A stretch of DNA of 64,000 nt from Flammeovirgaceae bacterium UBA2366 (GCA_002344065.1 DDTK01000003.1:201380-265379); one strand, 5' to 3'; numbered from the stretch's first letter, positions 35,826-44,652 are shown. Notes: generated from the sequence alone by a model not told the origin. Made by a program: numbers and translations.

Positions 35826-35972
35826 ATGAAAACAATCATCAACACACTTTCAGAACTAAGCCTTCAAGGCTTGCGTGCTTTACTTGCTCCCCTTACATCT
35901 CTTTACCACAACCTGACAACTGACATGCAGCAGCCTTGTTGTATGTGTATTTGTTGTCCGTGTTGTTGTTAA
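35826..35972 (+). CDS. Cysteine-rich leader peptide, putative cysteine attenuator
   Basis: 48 codons, ATG 35826 to TAA 35970-35972. The N-terminal part is unremarkable (MKTIINTLSELSLQGLRALL). The C-terminus reads QQPCCMCICCPCCC and stop, eight Cys in the last eleven residues. Its start is 5 nt after the SAM riboswitch P1. The last three Cys codons and stop (35964-35973) can pair with CTTACAACA at 35991-35999. It lies 121 bp before metY. A leader peptide that stalls ribosomes when Cys-tRNA is short is the best reading. A metal-binding microprotein is the alternative. Confidence 0.75.
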   Translation: MKTIINTLSELSLQGLRALLAPLTSLYHNLTTDMQQPCCMCICCPCCC

Positions 35973-36093
35973 GCTTCAATTTTTTATAGCCTTACAACAT
36001 CACGATCAGCGCACTGACCGAACGGGTTATCGGTGTGTCTGCTTTGTTTCCTTTTAGAAAATCCCAATTGTCAACTTTTAAACAACTATCACT
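35973..36093 (+). promoter_or_regulatory. Structured spacer between leader peptide and metY
   Basis: Contains the 3' arm CTTACAACA (35991-35999) that can pair with the Cys codons. A second imperfect hairpin has the core ACCGA-N8-TCGGT within about 36007-36042. No run of T follows the second hairpin, so control is more likely at translation or by Rho than by intrinsic termination. Pairings were found by eye; no folding was computed. Confidence 0.45.
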
Positions 36094-37419
36094 ATGTCAA
36101 ACTATCGTTTCGAAACACTTCAACTTCATGCCGGGCAGGAGGTTGATCCTACTACAGGTTCACGGGCTGTGCCCATTTATCAAACTACTTCGTATGCTTT
36201 CAAAAATTCAGAACACGGAGCAAATCTGTTTGCGCTAAAAGAATTTGGTAACATCTACACGCGCATCATGAATCCTACTACCGATGTGCTGGAGAAAAGA
36301 ATTGCCGCACTGGAAGGTGGCGTAGCCGCACTGGCCGTTGGCTCCGGACAAGCCGCACAGTTTATTGCACTCAACAACATTCTTCAGGCCGGAGATAACT
36401 TTATCACCACTTCATTTTTATACGGAGGCACCTACAACCAGTTTAAAGTTGCGTTCAAACGGCTGGGCATTGATGCGCGCTTTGCAGAAGGTGATAAGCC
36501 TGAAGCCTTTGAAAAGCTAATCGACAAAAACACAAAAGCCATTTACCTGGAGTCAATCGGTAATCCGGGTTTTAACATCCCCGATTTCGAAGCCCTTGCT
36601 GCACTGGCCAAAAAGTATTATCTGCCCCTGATTGTAGATAATACCTTTGGTGCGGCTGGTTATTTATTCCGACCGCTTGAACATGGCGCCAATGTGGTGG
36701 TAGCTTCTGCTACCAAATGGATTGGCGGACACGGCACTTCCATTGGCGGGGTGATTGTAGATGGTGGAAACTATAACTGGGGCAATGGCAAATTCCCGCA
36801 GTTCATTGAGCCCTCCGAAGGCTACCATGGATTGAAATTCTGGGAAATTTTTGGTGAGGGAAATCCGCTTGGCCTACCCAACATTGCCTTTATCATTCGT
36901 GCGCGTGTAGAAGGTCTTCGCGATTTCGGTCCGGCACTGAGTCCGTTTAACTCCTTCCTCTTCTTGCAAGGACTTGAAACCTTGTCGCTGCGTGTGCAAC
37001 GCGCGGTAGATAATGCACTTCAACTGGCCGAATGGCTTGAACAACATCCAAAAGTGGAAAGCGTAAACTATCCGGGATTAAAGAGCAGCACGTATCATAA
37101 TCTCGCTAAAAAATACCTCAGAAATGGATTTGGTGCCGTCTTGTCGTTCACTGTTAAAGGAACCAAGAACAATGCAACAAAATTTGTTGATAGTTTGAAA
37201 TTGGTGAGCCACCTGGCAAATGTGGGCGATGCAAAAACACTTATCATTCAGCCATCGGCAACCACGCATCAGCAACTCTCGGAAGAAGAACAACTTTCAA
37301 CCGGAGTACTACCAACGCTGTTGCGAATTTCTGTCGGACTTGAACACATTGACGACATCAAGGCTGATCTTCAACAGGCATTTGAACAAGTGTTCACAAA
37401 GGAACTTGTTGAAAACTAA
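36094..37419 (+). CDS. metY: O-acetylhomoserine aminocarboxypropyltransferase (sulfhydrylase)
   Basis: 441 residues, the length typical of MetY and longer than MetB/MetC. PLP lysine K208 in SATKWIGGHGTSIGG; N-terminal FETLQLHAGQEVDPTTGSRAVPIYQTTSY; the insert KFWEIFGEGNPLG is typical of MetY. It makes homocysteine from O-acetylhomoserine and sulfide. It is followed by metX (18 bp) and hom (overlap), which supply its substrate. Confidence 0.95.
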   Translation: MSNYRFETLQLHAGQEVDPTTGSRAVPIYQTTSYAFKNSEHGANLFALKEFGNIYTRIMNPTTDVLEKRIAALEGGVAALAVGSGQAAQFIALNNILQAGDNFITTSFLYGGTYNQFKVAFKRLGIDARFAEGDKPEAFEKLIDKNTKAIYLESIGNPGFNIPDFEALAALAKKYYLPLIVDNTFGAAGYLFRPLEHGANVVVASATKWIGGHGTSIGGVIVDGGNYNWGNGKFPQFIEPSEGYHGLKFWEIFGEGNPLGLPNIAFIIRARVEGLRDFGPALSPFNSFLFLQGLETLSLRVQRAVDNALQLAEWLEQHPKVESVNYPGLKSSTYHNLAKKYLRNGFGAVLSFTVKGTKNNATKFVDSLKLVSHLANVGDAKTLIIQPSATTHQQLSEEEQLSTGVLPTLLRISVGLEHIDDIKADLQQAFEQVFTKELVEN

Positions 37420-37437
37420 GCTCAACTGAATTAGCGC

Positions 37438-38481
37438 ATGGAAACACAAAACCATACCTATCACTACAATCAACCGTTTGAACTGGAGTCGGGAGAAAAA
37501 CTTCCCGGCTTCCAGTTACGGTATACTACGCTAGGAAAAATAAATTCCAGTCGCTCCAATGTAGTGTGGGTTTGTCATGCCTTAACCGGAAGCGCTGATG
37601 TTACACAATGGTGGAAAGACTTGTTTGAAGAAGGAAGTGCCTTTGATCCGCAACACAACCTGATTGTATGTGCGAATACGTTGGGTGGTTGTTATGGATC
37701 AACAGGCCCCTTATCGATTAATCCCGAAACCGGAAAGCCCTGGTTTCACTCCTTTCCCTTGCTCACAAACCGCGATGTTGTGAAGGCTTTCGACTTGTTA
37801 CGCGAGCACCTGCAACTACCAGAAATCAACACCATCATTGGCGGGTCATTGGGTGGGCAACATGCACTCGAATGGATTATTTACAGGCCGGCTGTTTTTC
37901 AACATGCTATACTAATAGCGTGCAATGCTGTTCATTCACCATGGGGTATTGCTTTTAACGAAGCCCAACGGCTCGCCATAGAAGCGGACGCATTGTGGAA
38001 AAACAACGATGAGCGCGCAGGGTTGGAGGGCTTAAAGGCAGCGCGGGCAATCGCCATACTTTCATACAGGCAATACTCATCCTTTGCTATAACTCAGGAG
38101 GAAAAAAATTCTGAATTGATAGATGGTTTTCGCGCGGCCTCCTATCAGCGCTACCAGGGAGAAAAACTTTCCAGACGTTTCAATGCCTTTACCTACTGGA
38201 CACTTTCAAAAATGATGGACAGTCATAATGTGGGCAGAGGAAGAGGTTCTGTTGAACAAGCCTTGAAACAAATTGAATCAAGAACACTTGTAATCGGTAT
38301 AGGCAATGACCTTTTGTTTCCGGTGTCCGAACAAGAGCTCATACAACGTTACATACCCTTGGCTGAGCTAAAGATCATTTCATCAACGCATGGACACGAT
38401 GGATTTCTGATAGAATCCGATCAGCTAAAAAAAGGCATAAATCAATTTTTTAAAAAATCATTAAGTACTATTTCAACATGA
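37438..38481 (+). CDS. metX: Homoserine O-acetyltransferase
   Basis: 347 residues, alpha/beta-hydrolase fold. Nucleophile S137 in IIGGSLGGQHALEW; NTLGGCYGSTGP before it; catalytic histidine in STHGHDGFLIE near the C-terminus and aspartate in the GIGNDLLFPVSEQ region. It acetylates homoserine with acetyl-CoA. Its stop overlaps the hom start as ATGA. Confidence 0.94.
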   Translation: METQNHTYHYNQPFELESGEKLPGFQLRYTTLGKINSSRSNVVWVCHALTGSADVTQWWKDLFEEGSAFDPQHNLIVCANTLGGCYGSTGPLSINPETGKPWFHSFPLLTNRDVVKAFDLLREHLQLPEINTIIGGSLGGQHALEWIIYRPAVFQHAILIACNAVHSPWGIAFNEAQRLAIEADALWKNNDERAGLEGLKAARAIAILSYRQYSSFAITQEEKNSELIDGFRAASYQRYQGEKLSRRFNAFTYWTLSKMMDSHNVGRGRGSVEQALKQIESRTLVIGIGNDLLFPVSEQELIQRYIPLAELKIISSTHGHDGFLIESDQLKKGINQFFKKSLSTIST

Positions 38482-39707
38482 GAAAGAATTTAACATTAGG
38501 CCTGTTCGGTTTCGGATGTGTAGGACAGGGGTTATACCATGTGTTAAACGAGACACACGGAATTAAAGCAACCATCAAAAAGATTTGCATTAAAAATCCG
38601 GAAAAATCACGTTTACTCCCACAAGAATATTTTACGGTTTCCAAAGAAGACATTCTCAATGATCCGGAAATTGACGTTGTTGTAGAGTTAATTGATGATG
38701 CCAGCGCAGCCTATCAAATTGTAAAGCAAGCCTTGCAAAACGGTAAGCATGTGGTTACAGCCAATAAAAAAATGCTGGCCGAAAACCTGGAAGGGATTTT
38801 TCAACTCCAGCAACAGCATGATCGTTCAGTACTCTATGAAGGTGCGGTATGCGGAAGCATTCCAATTCTGCGTAACCTGGAAGAATACTACGACAATGAT
38901 CTGATCTCCGGTATAGAGGGGATTTTCAACGGATCAACCAACTACATCCTCACCAAAGTTTTTGAAGAGCGAAGAAATTATGCTGATGCTTTACGCCAGG
39001 CACAGGAACTTGGCTTTGCTGAAAGCGATCCAAGTCTGGATGTAAAGGGATTCGATCCTAAATTCAAACTGGCCATTGCCATCACCCATGCCTTTGGCGT
39101 GTTTGTTAAGCCGGAAGACATGCTGAACATCGGTATTAACAACATCAACGATTTGGATTTAAAATTTGCACGCGAAAAAGGATACGGAATTAAGCTGATT
39201 GCCCGTGCGATAAAGTCAGAGAACCGGGTATTTGGTTTAGTGGCCCCCCAATTTATTGATGCCCATCATCTGCTAAGTTCGGTTCGTAATGAATATAATG
39301 CAGTAACCGTGCAGGGAGCTTTTTCCGAAAAGCAACTTTTCATTGGTAAAGGTGCCGGCAGCTACCCAACCGGATCAGCAGTACTCTCAGACATTTCAGC
39401 GTTGACGTACGACTACCGGTATGAATATAAAAAACTACATCAGGCGGAGGACCTCCAATATTCCACCCAGGCTTCTATTGAAGCATTTGTGCGGTTTCCG
39501 CACGGAACAAAAATTTCTATACAAGACTTTGAGGAGTTCCAGTCGGGGTATGCGGCAAACGGCCAGCACTACATGCTGGGAAGGGTAAGCCTTGAAAAGT
39601 TAGCGGAGTGGTCGCGGTGGGAAAATGTTGGCATCATTCTTTCCCCAGAGGCTCAATTTGTAAGCCGGAAGGCTATCAATGAATTTGTTCAATATTCAGC
39701 CGCTTAA
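38478..39707 (+). CDS. hom: Homoserine dehydrogenase
   Basis: 409 residues. NAD(P) motif GLFGFGCVGQGLY at the N-terminus, VVTANKKMLAE, and the signature GIEGIFNGSTNYILTK, followed by AESDPSLDVKGFDPKFKLAI. It reduces aspartate semialdehyde to homoserine. There is no fused aspartokinase, and the C-terminal region (about 320-409) does not look like a classic ACT domain. Last gene of metY-metX-hom, so homoserine supply is under the same SAM/Cys leader. Confidence 0.93.
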   Translation: MRKNLTLGLFGFGCVGQGLYHVLNETHGIKATIKKICIKNPEKSRLLPQEYFTVSKEDILNDPEIDVVVELIDDASAAYQIVKQALQNGKHVVTANKKMLAENLEGIFQLQQQHDRSVLYEGAVCGSIPILRNLEEYYDNDLISGIEGIFNGSTNYILTKVFEERRNYADALRQAQELGFAESDPSLDVKGFDPKFKLAIAITHAFGVFVKPEDMLNIGINNINDLDLKFAREKGYGIKLIARAIKSENRVFGLVAPQFIDAHHLLSSVRNEYNAVTVQGAFSEKQLFIGKGAGSYPTGSAVLSDISALTYDYRYEYKKLHQAEDLQYSTQASIEAFVRFPHGTKISIQDFEEFQSGYAANGQHYMLGRVSLEKLAEWSRWENVGIILSPEAQFVSRKAINEFVQYSAA

Positions 39708-39786
39708 AGCGAAAAGAGACGTTGCACGGACTTGAACATTGGCTAAAAAACTGTGTTTTTATATACAGTTTAACGCCAGGGTACAA

Positions 39787-39794
39787 TATATTTG
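39787..39794 (+). promoter_or_regulatory. Bacteroidota -7 box for nqrF
   Basis: TATATTTG matches TAnnTTTG, ends 23 nt before the ATG. It implies that nqrF is transcribed separately from hom. Confidence 0.55.
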
Positions 39795-39817
39795 TGACCC
39801 ATAAAACCTGATTTTCA

Positions 39818-41116
39818 ATGGTCATTGCAACGTCAATTCTAGCCTTTACATTCATTATTCTTCTACTGGTTGCCCTGTTGCTGTTTGCGCAGACAAAACT
39901 GGTGCAGTCGGGCCCGGTTAAACTCGTTATTAATGGCGATGAGGCAAACCCGGTAACGGTATCGGCTGGCTCCTCCCTGCTAACAACCTTGGCCAATCAA
40001 AAGATATTCATCCCTTCTGCCTGTGGCGGTGGGGGAACATGTGCCATGTGTAAGTGCGTGGTAGAAGATGGCGGTGGTGATGTTTTACCCACCGAACTCG
40101 GCCACTTAAGCCGTAAAGAAAAAGCTGATCATGTTCGCCTGAGCTGCCAGGTGAAAGTAAAACAGGATATGCGCATTCGCATTCCGGAAGAAATTTTCGG
40201 TATTAAGAAGTGGGAATGCGAAGTAGTCTCCAACTACAATGTGTCCACGTTCATTAAAGAATTTGTAGTGAAGTTGCCTGCAGGCGAAACGCTGAATTTC
40301 GAAGCTGGTGGATATATTCAGATTGATGTTCCTCCTATACATGTGGATTTCAAAACCATGGACATTGCCCCTCACCCCGACTTAGGTCATAAGCCTGATG
40401 TATTCCAGGGCGATTGGGATAAGTTCAAGCTGTGGGATTTGAAAATGAAAAACGATGAGCCCATTTTCCGGGCATATTCGATGGCTAACCACCCGGCCGA
40501 AGGAAATATTGTGATGCTGAATATTCGTATCGCTACCCCACCGTGGGATCGCGCCAATAATAAATGGATGGATGTTAATCCTGGTATTTGTTCTTCATAT
40601 GTATTCTCTCGCAAACCTGGTGATAAGGTAACCATCTCAGGTCCTTATGGAGAATTCCACATCAATCCTACACAGCGCGAAATGATTTACATTGGTGGTG
40701 GTGCCGGTATGGCGCCATTACGGGCCCAGGTGTTCCACTTATTCCATACTGAAAAAACAAATCGTAAAGTTTCATACTGGTATGGTGGCCGTTCCAAGAA
40801 AGAATTATTCTATGTAGAACACTTCCGCAAAATCGAGGAGCAGTTCCCGAACTTCCAGTTCAACATTGCTTTATCAGAACCGTTGCCCGATGACAATTGG
40901 AAAGTAAAGAAAAGCTTAGACGACAGAGAAGCTGACGGATACGTAGGTTTTATCCACCAATCGCTATACGACAATTACTTAAAAGATCATCCGTCACCGG
41001 AGGATGTCGAGTACTACCTTTGCGGACCTCCGTTGATGAACGCTGCCGTGTTAAAAATGCTGGATGACATGGGCATACCTAAAGAAAACATCCGCTTTGA
41101 CGACTTTGGTGGGTAA
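39818..41116 (+). CDS. nqrF: Na+-translocating NADH:quinone reductase subunit F
   Basis: 432 residues. One N-terminal helix (ATSILAFTFIILLLVALLLF). A 2Fe-2S ferredoxin domain has CGGGGTCAMCKC, with a fourth Cys in RLSCQVKV. The FAD/NAD reductase part has RAYSMANHP, IGGGAGMAPLRAQ and YLCGPPLMNAAV. It passes electrons from NADH to the Nqr complex. The other subunits A-E are not adjacent: hom lies upstream and a toxin-antitoxin pair downstream. It could also serve another quinone- or cytochrome-linked role. Confidence 0.92.
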   Translation: MVIATSILAFTFIILLLVALLLFAQTKLVQSGPVKLVINGDEANPVTVSAGSSLLTTLANQKIFIPSACGGGGTCAMCKCVVEDGGGDVLPTELGHLSRKEKADHVRLSCQVKVKQDMRIRIPEEIFGIKKWECEVVSNYNVSTFIKEFVVKLPAGETLNFEAGGYIQIDVPPIHVDFKTMDIAPHPDLGHKPDVFQGDWDKFKLWDLKMKNDEPIFRAYSMANHPAEGNIVMLNIRIATPPWDRANNKWMDVNPGICSSYVFSRKPGDKVTISGPYGEFHINPTQREMIYIGGGAGMAPLRAQVFHLFHTEKTNRKVSYWYGGRSKKELFYVEHFRKIEEQFPNFQFNIALSEPLPDDNWKVKKSLDDREADGYVGFIHQSLYDNYLKDHPSPEDVEYYLCGPPLMNAAVLKMLDDMGIPKENIRFDDFGG

Positions 41117-41136
41117 TCCAAAATTCTAATTTTCAG

Positions 41137-41172
41137 ACAAAAAGCCCTTGGAACATTTCAAGGGCTTTTTGT
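41137..41172 (+). terminator. Intrinsic terminator after nqrF
   Basis: ACAAAAAGCCCTTG (41137-41150) pairs exactly with CAAGGGCTTTTTGT (41159-41172); the 3' arm carries the T run. Confidence 0.9.
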
Positions 41173-41182
41173 TTAACTTCGC

Positions 41183-41470
41183 ATGATGACAGTTGAGGAA
41201 ATCAAGCACATTGTTGAACCCATCCTTAGCCGGAATCAGGTTAAGCGAGCTTCCTTATTCGGTTCGCACGCTAAAAAAACCAATCACCCTAACAGTGATA
41301 TAGACATACTGGTTGAGTTAGACGACTCCATGAGTTTATTGGATTTTGTTGGTATTAAACTCGAATTGGAAGATGCCCTCCAACGAAAAGTGGATTTAGT
41401 GGAATACGATGCTATTAAGCCAGCTTTACGAAAGTCCATCCTCAAAAGCGAAGTATCAATTTATGGGTGA
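41183..41470 (+). CDS. mntA: MNT-type nucleotidyltransferase antitoxin
   Basis: 95 residues. The minimal nucleotidyltransferase signature GS-x10-DxD is intact: G27-S28 in LFGSHA and D39-I-D41 in SDIDILVE. In type VII systems MntA AMPylates a tyrosine of the HEPN toxin and silences it. It overlaps the HEPN gene by 8 bp. No clear promoter lies between it and the nqrF terminator. A second ATG at 41186 is equally possible. Confidence 0.88.
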   Translation: MMTVEEIKHIVEPILSRNQVKRASLFGSHAKKTNHPNSDIDILVELDDSMSLLDFVGIKLELEDALQRKVDLVEYDAIKPALRKSILKSEVSIYG

Positions 41471-41813
41471 GAAAAGAGAGATACGGCATTTTGTAGATGA
41501 TATACATGATTCTATTGTAAAAATTCTTGAATACTCGGAAAACCTAAATGAAGATGATTTTAAAATCAATTCCGAAAAGCAAGATGCTATAATCAGGAGA
41601 ATTGAAATAATTGGTGAAGCTGTTAAAAATATACCTGATGAAATTAGATCGACTTTCCCTGACGTGCCCTGGAGAAAAATTGCCGGGTTAAGAGATGTGG
41701 TGATACACCATTATTTTGGAGTAAAGCCCGATCGCATTTGGAAGATTATCCAACAGGATTTACCTCATCTCAAAACACAAATAGAACAAATCAAACTTCG
41801 ATTTAAGAATTAA
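41463..41813 (+). CDS. hepT: HEPN (DUF86) ribonuclease toxin
   Basis: 116 residues from ATG 41463, inside the last codons of the MNT gene. An upstream start at 41409 would overlap by 62 bp and add non-family residues. The toxin motif RX4HXY is intact: R77-DVVI-H82-H-Y84 in LRDVVIHHYFG. HEPN proteins of this group cut RNA, including tRNA. Y84 is the expected AMPylation site for the partner. Order is antitoxin then toxin. Confidence 0.9.
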   Translation: MGEKREIRHFVDDIHDSIVKILEYSENLNEDDFKINSEKQDAIIRRIEIIGEAVKNIPDEIRSTFPDVPWRKIAGLRDVVIHHYFGVKPDRIWKIIQQDLPHLKTQIEQIKLRFKN

Positions 41814-41816
41814 CCT

Positions 41817-42977
41817 ATGGATTTAACCATCTTCTTTTCCCCGCTTGACGAATCCATTTATTCGAACATTACTTCCACCTCCTCCTTTTACAAAAGCATC
41901 CGCATCTTCAGCGATAAAATGCCCGAATACAAAGATGCCCACATTGCATTGCTGGGTGTAAAAGAAAACAGAGGAGCAGGTGATAACACAGGCACCGCCA
42001 AGGCAGCAGACGAAATAAGAAAAAAGCTATACGCCTTAAAAAAGGGTAACGGCAAATACCGGATTGTTGACCTCGGAAACCTAAACACCGGACATGACCT
42101 TCAGGAAACCTACACGCGCATCAGTGAAGTGTGCCGCATACTGTTAGAGAATAACGTGCTCCCCATCATCCTGGGTGGTTCACACGATCTCGACTATGGT
42201 CAGTATTCAGCCTACGAAACCATGGAAAAACTTATCAGTCTGCTGAATGTGGATGCGTTTCTTGACCTGGATGACAAACGCGAAATGCCTGCGCAGCGAC
42301 AACACATTCACAAAATTTTACTGCACGAGCCCAACTACCTGTTCAGCTACACACACCTGGCCTACCAAAGCTACCTGATTGACGCCAGCTCAGTAGCCGT
42401 GTTGGAGAAACTTTACTTCGAAGCGTTTCGCATCGGGCAGATGCGCACCAACCTGCAGGAAATGGAGCCCGTTATTCGCAATGCCGATATGCTTTCGTTC
42501 GACATCACCGCCATCAAATCGGCTGATGCCCCTGGCAATGCCAACGCCCAGCCCTTCGGACTATCCGGGGAAGAAGCCTGCCAGATTTGCTGGTATGCAG
42601 GGCAAAACGAAAAATTAAGCTCCGTTGGTTTTTACGAGTACAATCCCGACCTGGATGACATACACAAAAAAACCGCGAGTGTAGTGGCTACCATGGTATG
42701 GTATTTTATTGAAGGCTACTACCATCGCAAAAAAGAACAGAACTTCCGCAGTAACGACTTTTTAAAGTACGTAGTGGCCATGCCGGTGGAAAACGAAACC
42801 ATTACGTTTTATAAAAGCAAATTAAGTGAACGCTGGTGGATGGAGGTGCCCTACCCGGGTGGCATTGAACGCTACGCGCGCAATAGCATCGCCCCGTGCA
42901 GCTACAACGATTACCAAACGGCCACCAAAGGCGAAGTTCCTGAACGGTATATTAGCATGGTGGCAAAGTTGAGTTAA
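41817..42977 (+). CDS. Arginase/formimidoylglutamase-fold protein with incomplete metal site
   Basis: 386 residues. The arginase-fold landmarks are present: GGSHD at 121-124, VDAFLDLDD at 145-153, SFDITAIKSADAPG from 227. Of the six metal ligands, H123, D146, D150 and D229 remain, while the DAH histidine is F148 and the second Asp of SFDxD is T231. In arginase those two serve the Mn-B site, so only the Mn-A set is kept. A classic binuclear ureohydrolase reaction is doubtful. It starts 3 bp after hepT, probably by chance. The N-terminal 40 residues extend beyond standard arginases. Confidence 0.82.
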   Translation: MDLTIFFSPLDESIYSNITSTSSFYKSIRIFSDKMPEYKDAHIALLGVKENRGAGDNTGTAKAADEIRKKLYALKKGNGKYRIVDLGNLNTGHDLQETYTRISEVCRILLENNVLPIILGGSHDLDYGQYSAYETMEKLISLLNVDAFLDLDDKREMPAQRQHIHKILLHEPNYLFSYTHLAYQSYLIDASSVAVLEKLYFEAFRIGQMRTNLQEMEPVIRNADMLSFDITAIKSADAPGNANAQPFGLSGEEACQICWYAGQNEKLSSVGFYEYNPDLDDIHKKTASVVATMVWYFIEGYYHRKKEQNFRSNDFLKYVVAMPVENETITFYKSKLSERWWMEVPYPGGIERYARNSIAPCSYNDYQTATKGEVPERYISMVAKLS

Positions 42978-43013
42978 AAGGGGACAAACAATTATCCCCC
43001 TTCATTTAGAAAA

Positions 43014-43385
43014 TTACGAAACTGAATTTCTTTTTATAACGCGTAAACCAAGATACGCAGCAAGAGAAATCAGATAAATAATCAAACCATACTCTGCGGT
43101 GATGAGTGCTACCTTCAAACCTCCCATGATAACATGAAAAGGAAGTGTCTCTGTCATTCGTGATAAATCTCCGAATGCCTCGTACAATCCAATAATTGTT
43201 GAGAGTACACCAAATACCAATGCCAATAAACCAACTTGCCGGATGGCTTCCATCCAAAAAGTTGTATGCTGTTTCTTACGCAAGGCAGAAACAAACACAA
43301 AAGTGATCACCCCAAAGTTGATCAGTAATAAAATTGTTAACGGTACCATGTAAACGATACCTCCCTCAATGTGCCAGTTAAGCAT
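43014..43385 (-). CDS. MotA/TolQ/ExbB-like membrane protein
   Basis: 123 residues from ATG 43385; a longer frame to 43445 adds a basic leader without support. Three hydrophobic helices (VYMVPLTILLLINFGVITFV; GLLALVFGVLSTIIGLYEAF; LITAEYGLIIYLISLAAYLG). The second and third, with FGVLSTIIGL and GGLKVALITAEYG, match the proton-channel core of ExbB/TolQ/MotA. There is no ExbD partner beside it. The 220-bp divergent spacer to the kinase holds a CACACA/TGTGTG dyad (about 43547-43580). Confidence 0.72.
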   Translation of the reverse strand: MLNWHIEGGIVYMVPLTILLLINFGVITFVFVSALRKKQHTTFWMEAIRQVGLLALVFGVLSTIIGLYEAFGDLSRMTETLPFHVIMGGLKVALITAEYGLIIYLISLAAYLGLRVIKRNSVS

Positions 43386-43605
43386 AATGTTAAAGTTTAG
43401 TTTTAGTTTTCGTTTCAACAAGTTTACCGTAAGGAAATGAAACAAAAATTAAATTCCGGCAACAATACCCTCGCGGCCCGGCTTTCACACAACCTGAACG
43501 TGTTGTGGCGAAAGGGTACTCAAACGTGTTGAAAAGGGCGAATTACCACACATTGAAATTTGATTCTTCGAATTGTGTGATTAATTTTTTTAAACTTGAA
43601 CTAAA

Positions 43606-44652
43606 ATGATTCGGCTTGAGATACTTTTAGACCAGATTTTTACGCGTCATCGCTGGACAGCTCACCTATTTTTCTGGATTCTGATAATAGCCGTCTACAG
43701 TGTTTTTTTTGGTCGGCAAAATAACAACTACTGGCAGACCTCTTTCTTTGTTGGATTGCTTATACCGATAGTGATAAGCACAACATATTTTCTCAACTAC
43801 TACCTGGTGCCCAGATACCTGCTAAAGGAACGCTACCTTACTTTTATTATATACTTTATTTATACCCTTATTTTTTCTGTCTTTCTGGAAGTGATGACCA
43901 TGGTGCTTACGTTTGTTCTCCTGGCGGAATGGCAAATCAGGAATATGAGTCCGGCAGCGATCGATTTCTTCTTCCTTATTACCTCGTTGCTCATGGTAGT
44001 ATTTCTTGGAGTAGCAATCAAACTGCTACTCTACTGGCGCAAATCAAAAGAAGATTACCAGAAACTGATGCGTGAAAAGCTGGAAGCCGAGCTTAAGTTT
44101 CTGAAGATTCAGCTTAATCCTCATTTCCTGTTCAACACATTAAATAACCTGTATTATTTAACCAGCGAGAAATCAGATAAAGCTCCACAGGCAATCATGC
44201 AGCTTAGCGAAATGCTCGACTATGTGATGCAGAGCGGCAAATCAGTTTTTGTTCCACTTGAACGCGAATTGAAGCAAGTTGAAAACTATATTGCTCTTGA
44301 GATGTTGCGCTATGAGAATCGTGTTCAAATTCAATTTGAAAAAAAATTAAATCTGGACAAATGGACTATTGCACCCATGATGATCATTACATTAATTGAA
44401 AATGCTTTTAAACACGGTGTAATGAACGCAGCAGGACAATCCTGGATCAATATTTCAATTACCGATAATACAGCCAATTTGATGATTGCCATACGCAATA
44501 GTCGCAAGCATAGCGCGCCTGGAAATGGAATTGGCTTGAAGAATTTACGCAACCAGCTCGATCTGGTCTATGGAGAAAATTATAAACTCAGCATTGATGA
44601 TAACAACCTTCATGAATTTTCAGTCACCTTAACCCTTATGAACCAAGCATGA
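43606..44652 (+). CDS. LytS/YehU-type sensor histidine kinase
   Basis: 348 residues. Four N-terminal transmembrane helices (about 18-145), then a His_kinase domain with H173 in QLNPHFLFNTLNNLYYL. The ATPase domain has LIENAFKHGV and NGIGLKNLRNQLDLVYG. There is no separate periplasmic domain, so it may sense membrane state or a small ligand. Its stop overlaps the response-regulator ATG (ATGA). The box TAAACTTG at 43591-43598 differs from the -7 consensus at one base. Confidence 0.92.
   Translation: MIRLEILLDQIFTRHRWTAHLFFWILIIAVYSVFFGRQNNNYWQTSFFVGLLIPIVISTTYFLNYYLVPRYLLKERYLTFIIYFIYTLIFSVFLEVMTMVLTFVLLAEWQIRNMSPAAIDFFFLITSLLMVVFLGVAIKLLLYWRKSKEDYQKLMREKLEAELKFLKIQLNPHFLFNTLNNLYYLTSEKSDKAPQAIMQLSEMLDYVMQSGKSVFVPLERELKQVENYIALEMLRYENRVQIQFEKKLNLDKWTIAPMMIITLIENAFKHGVMNAAGQSWINISITDNTANLMIAIRNSRKHSAPGNGIGLKNLRNQLDLVYGENYKLSIDDNNLHEFSVTLTLMNQA

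Noticed and set aside
35826..35972. Reading the Cys-rich ORF simply as a metallothionein
   Set aside because: Possible but less likely: its placement between a SAM riboswitch and metY, and the Cys run directly before the stop, fit a leader peptide better.
39750..39775. ACTGTGTTTTTATATACAGT as a terminator of hom
   Set aside because: Only five A/T-rich base pairs and no T run after the stem.
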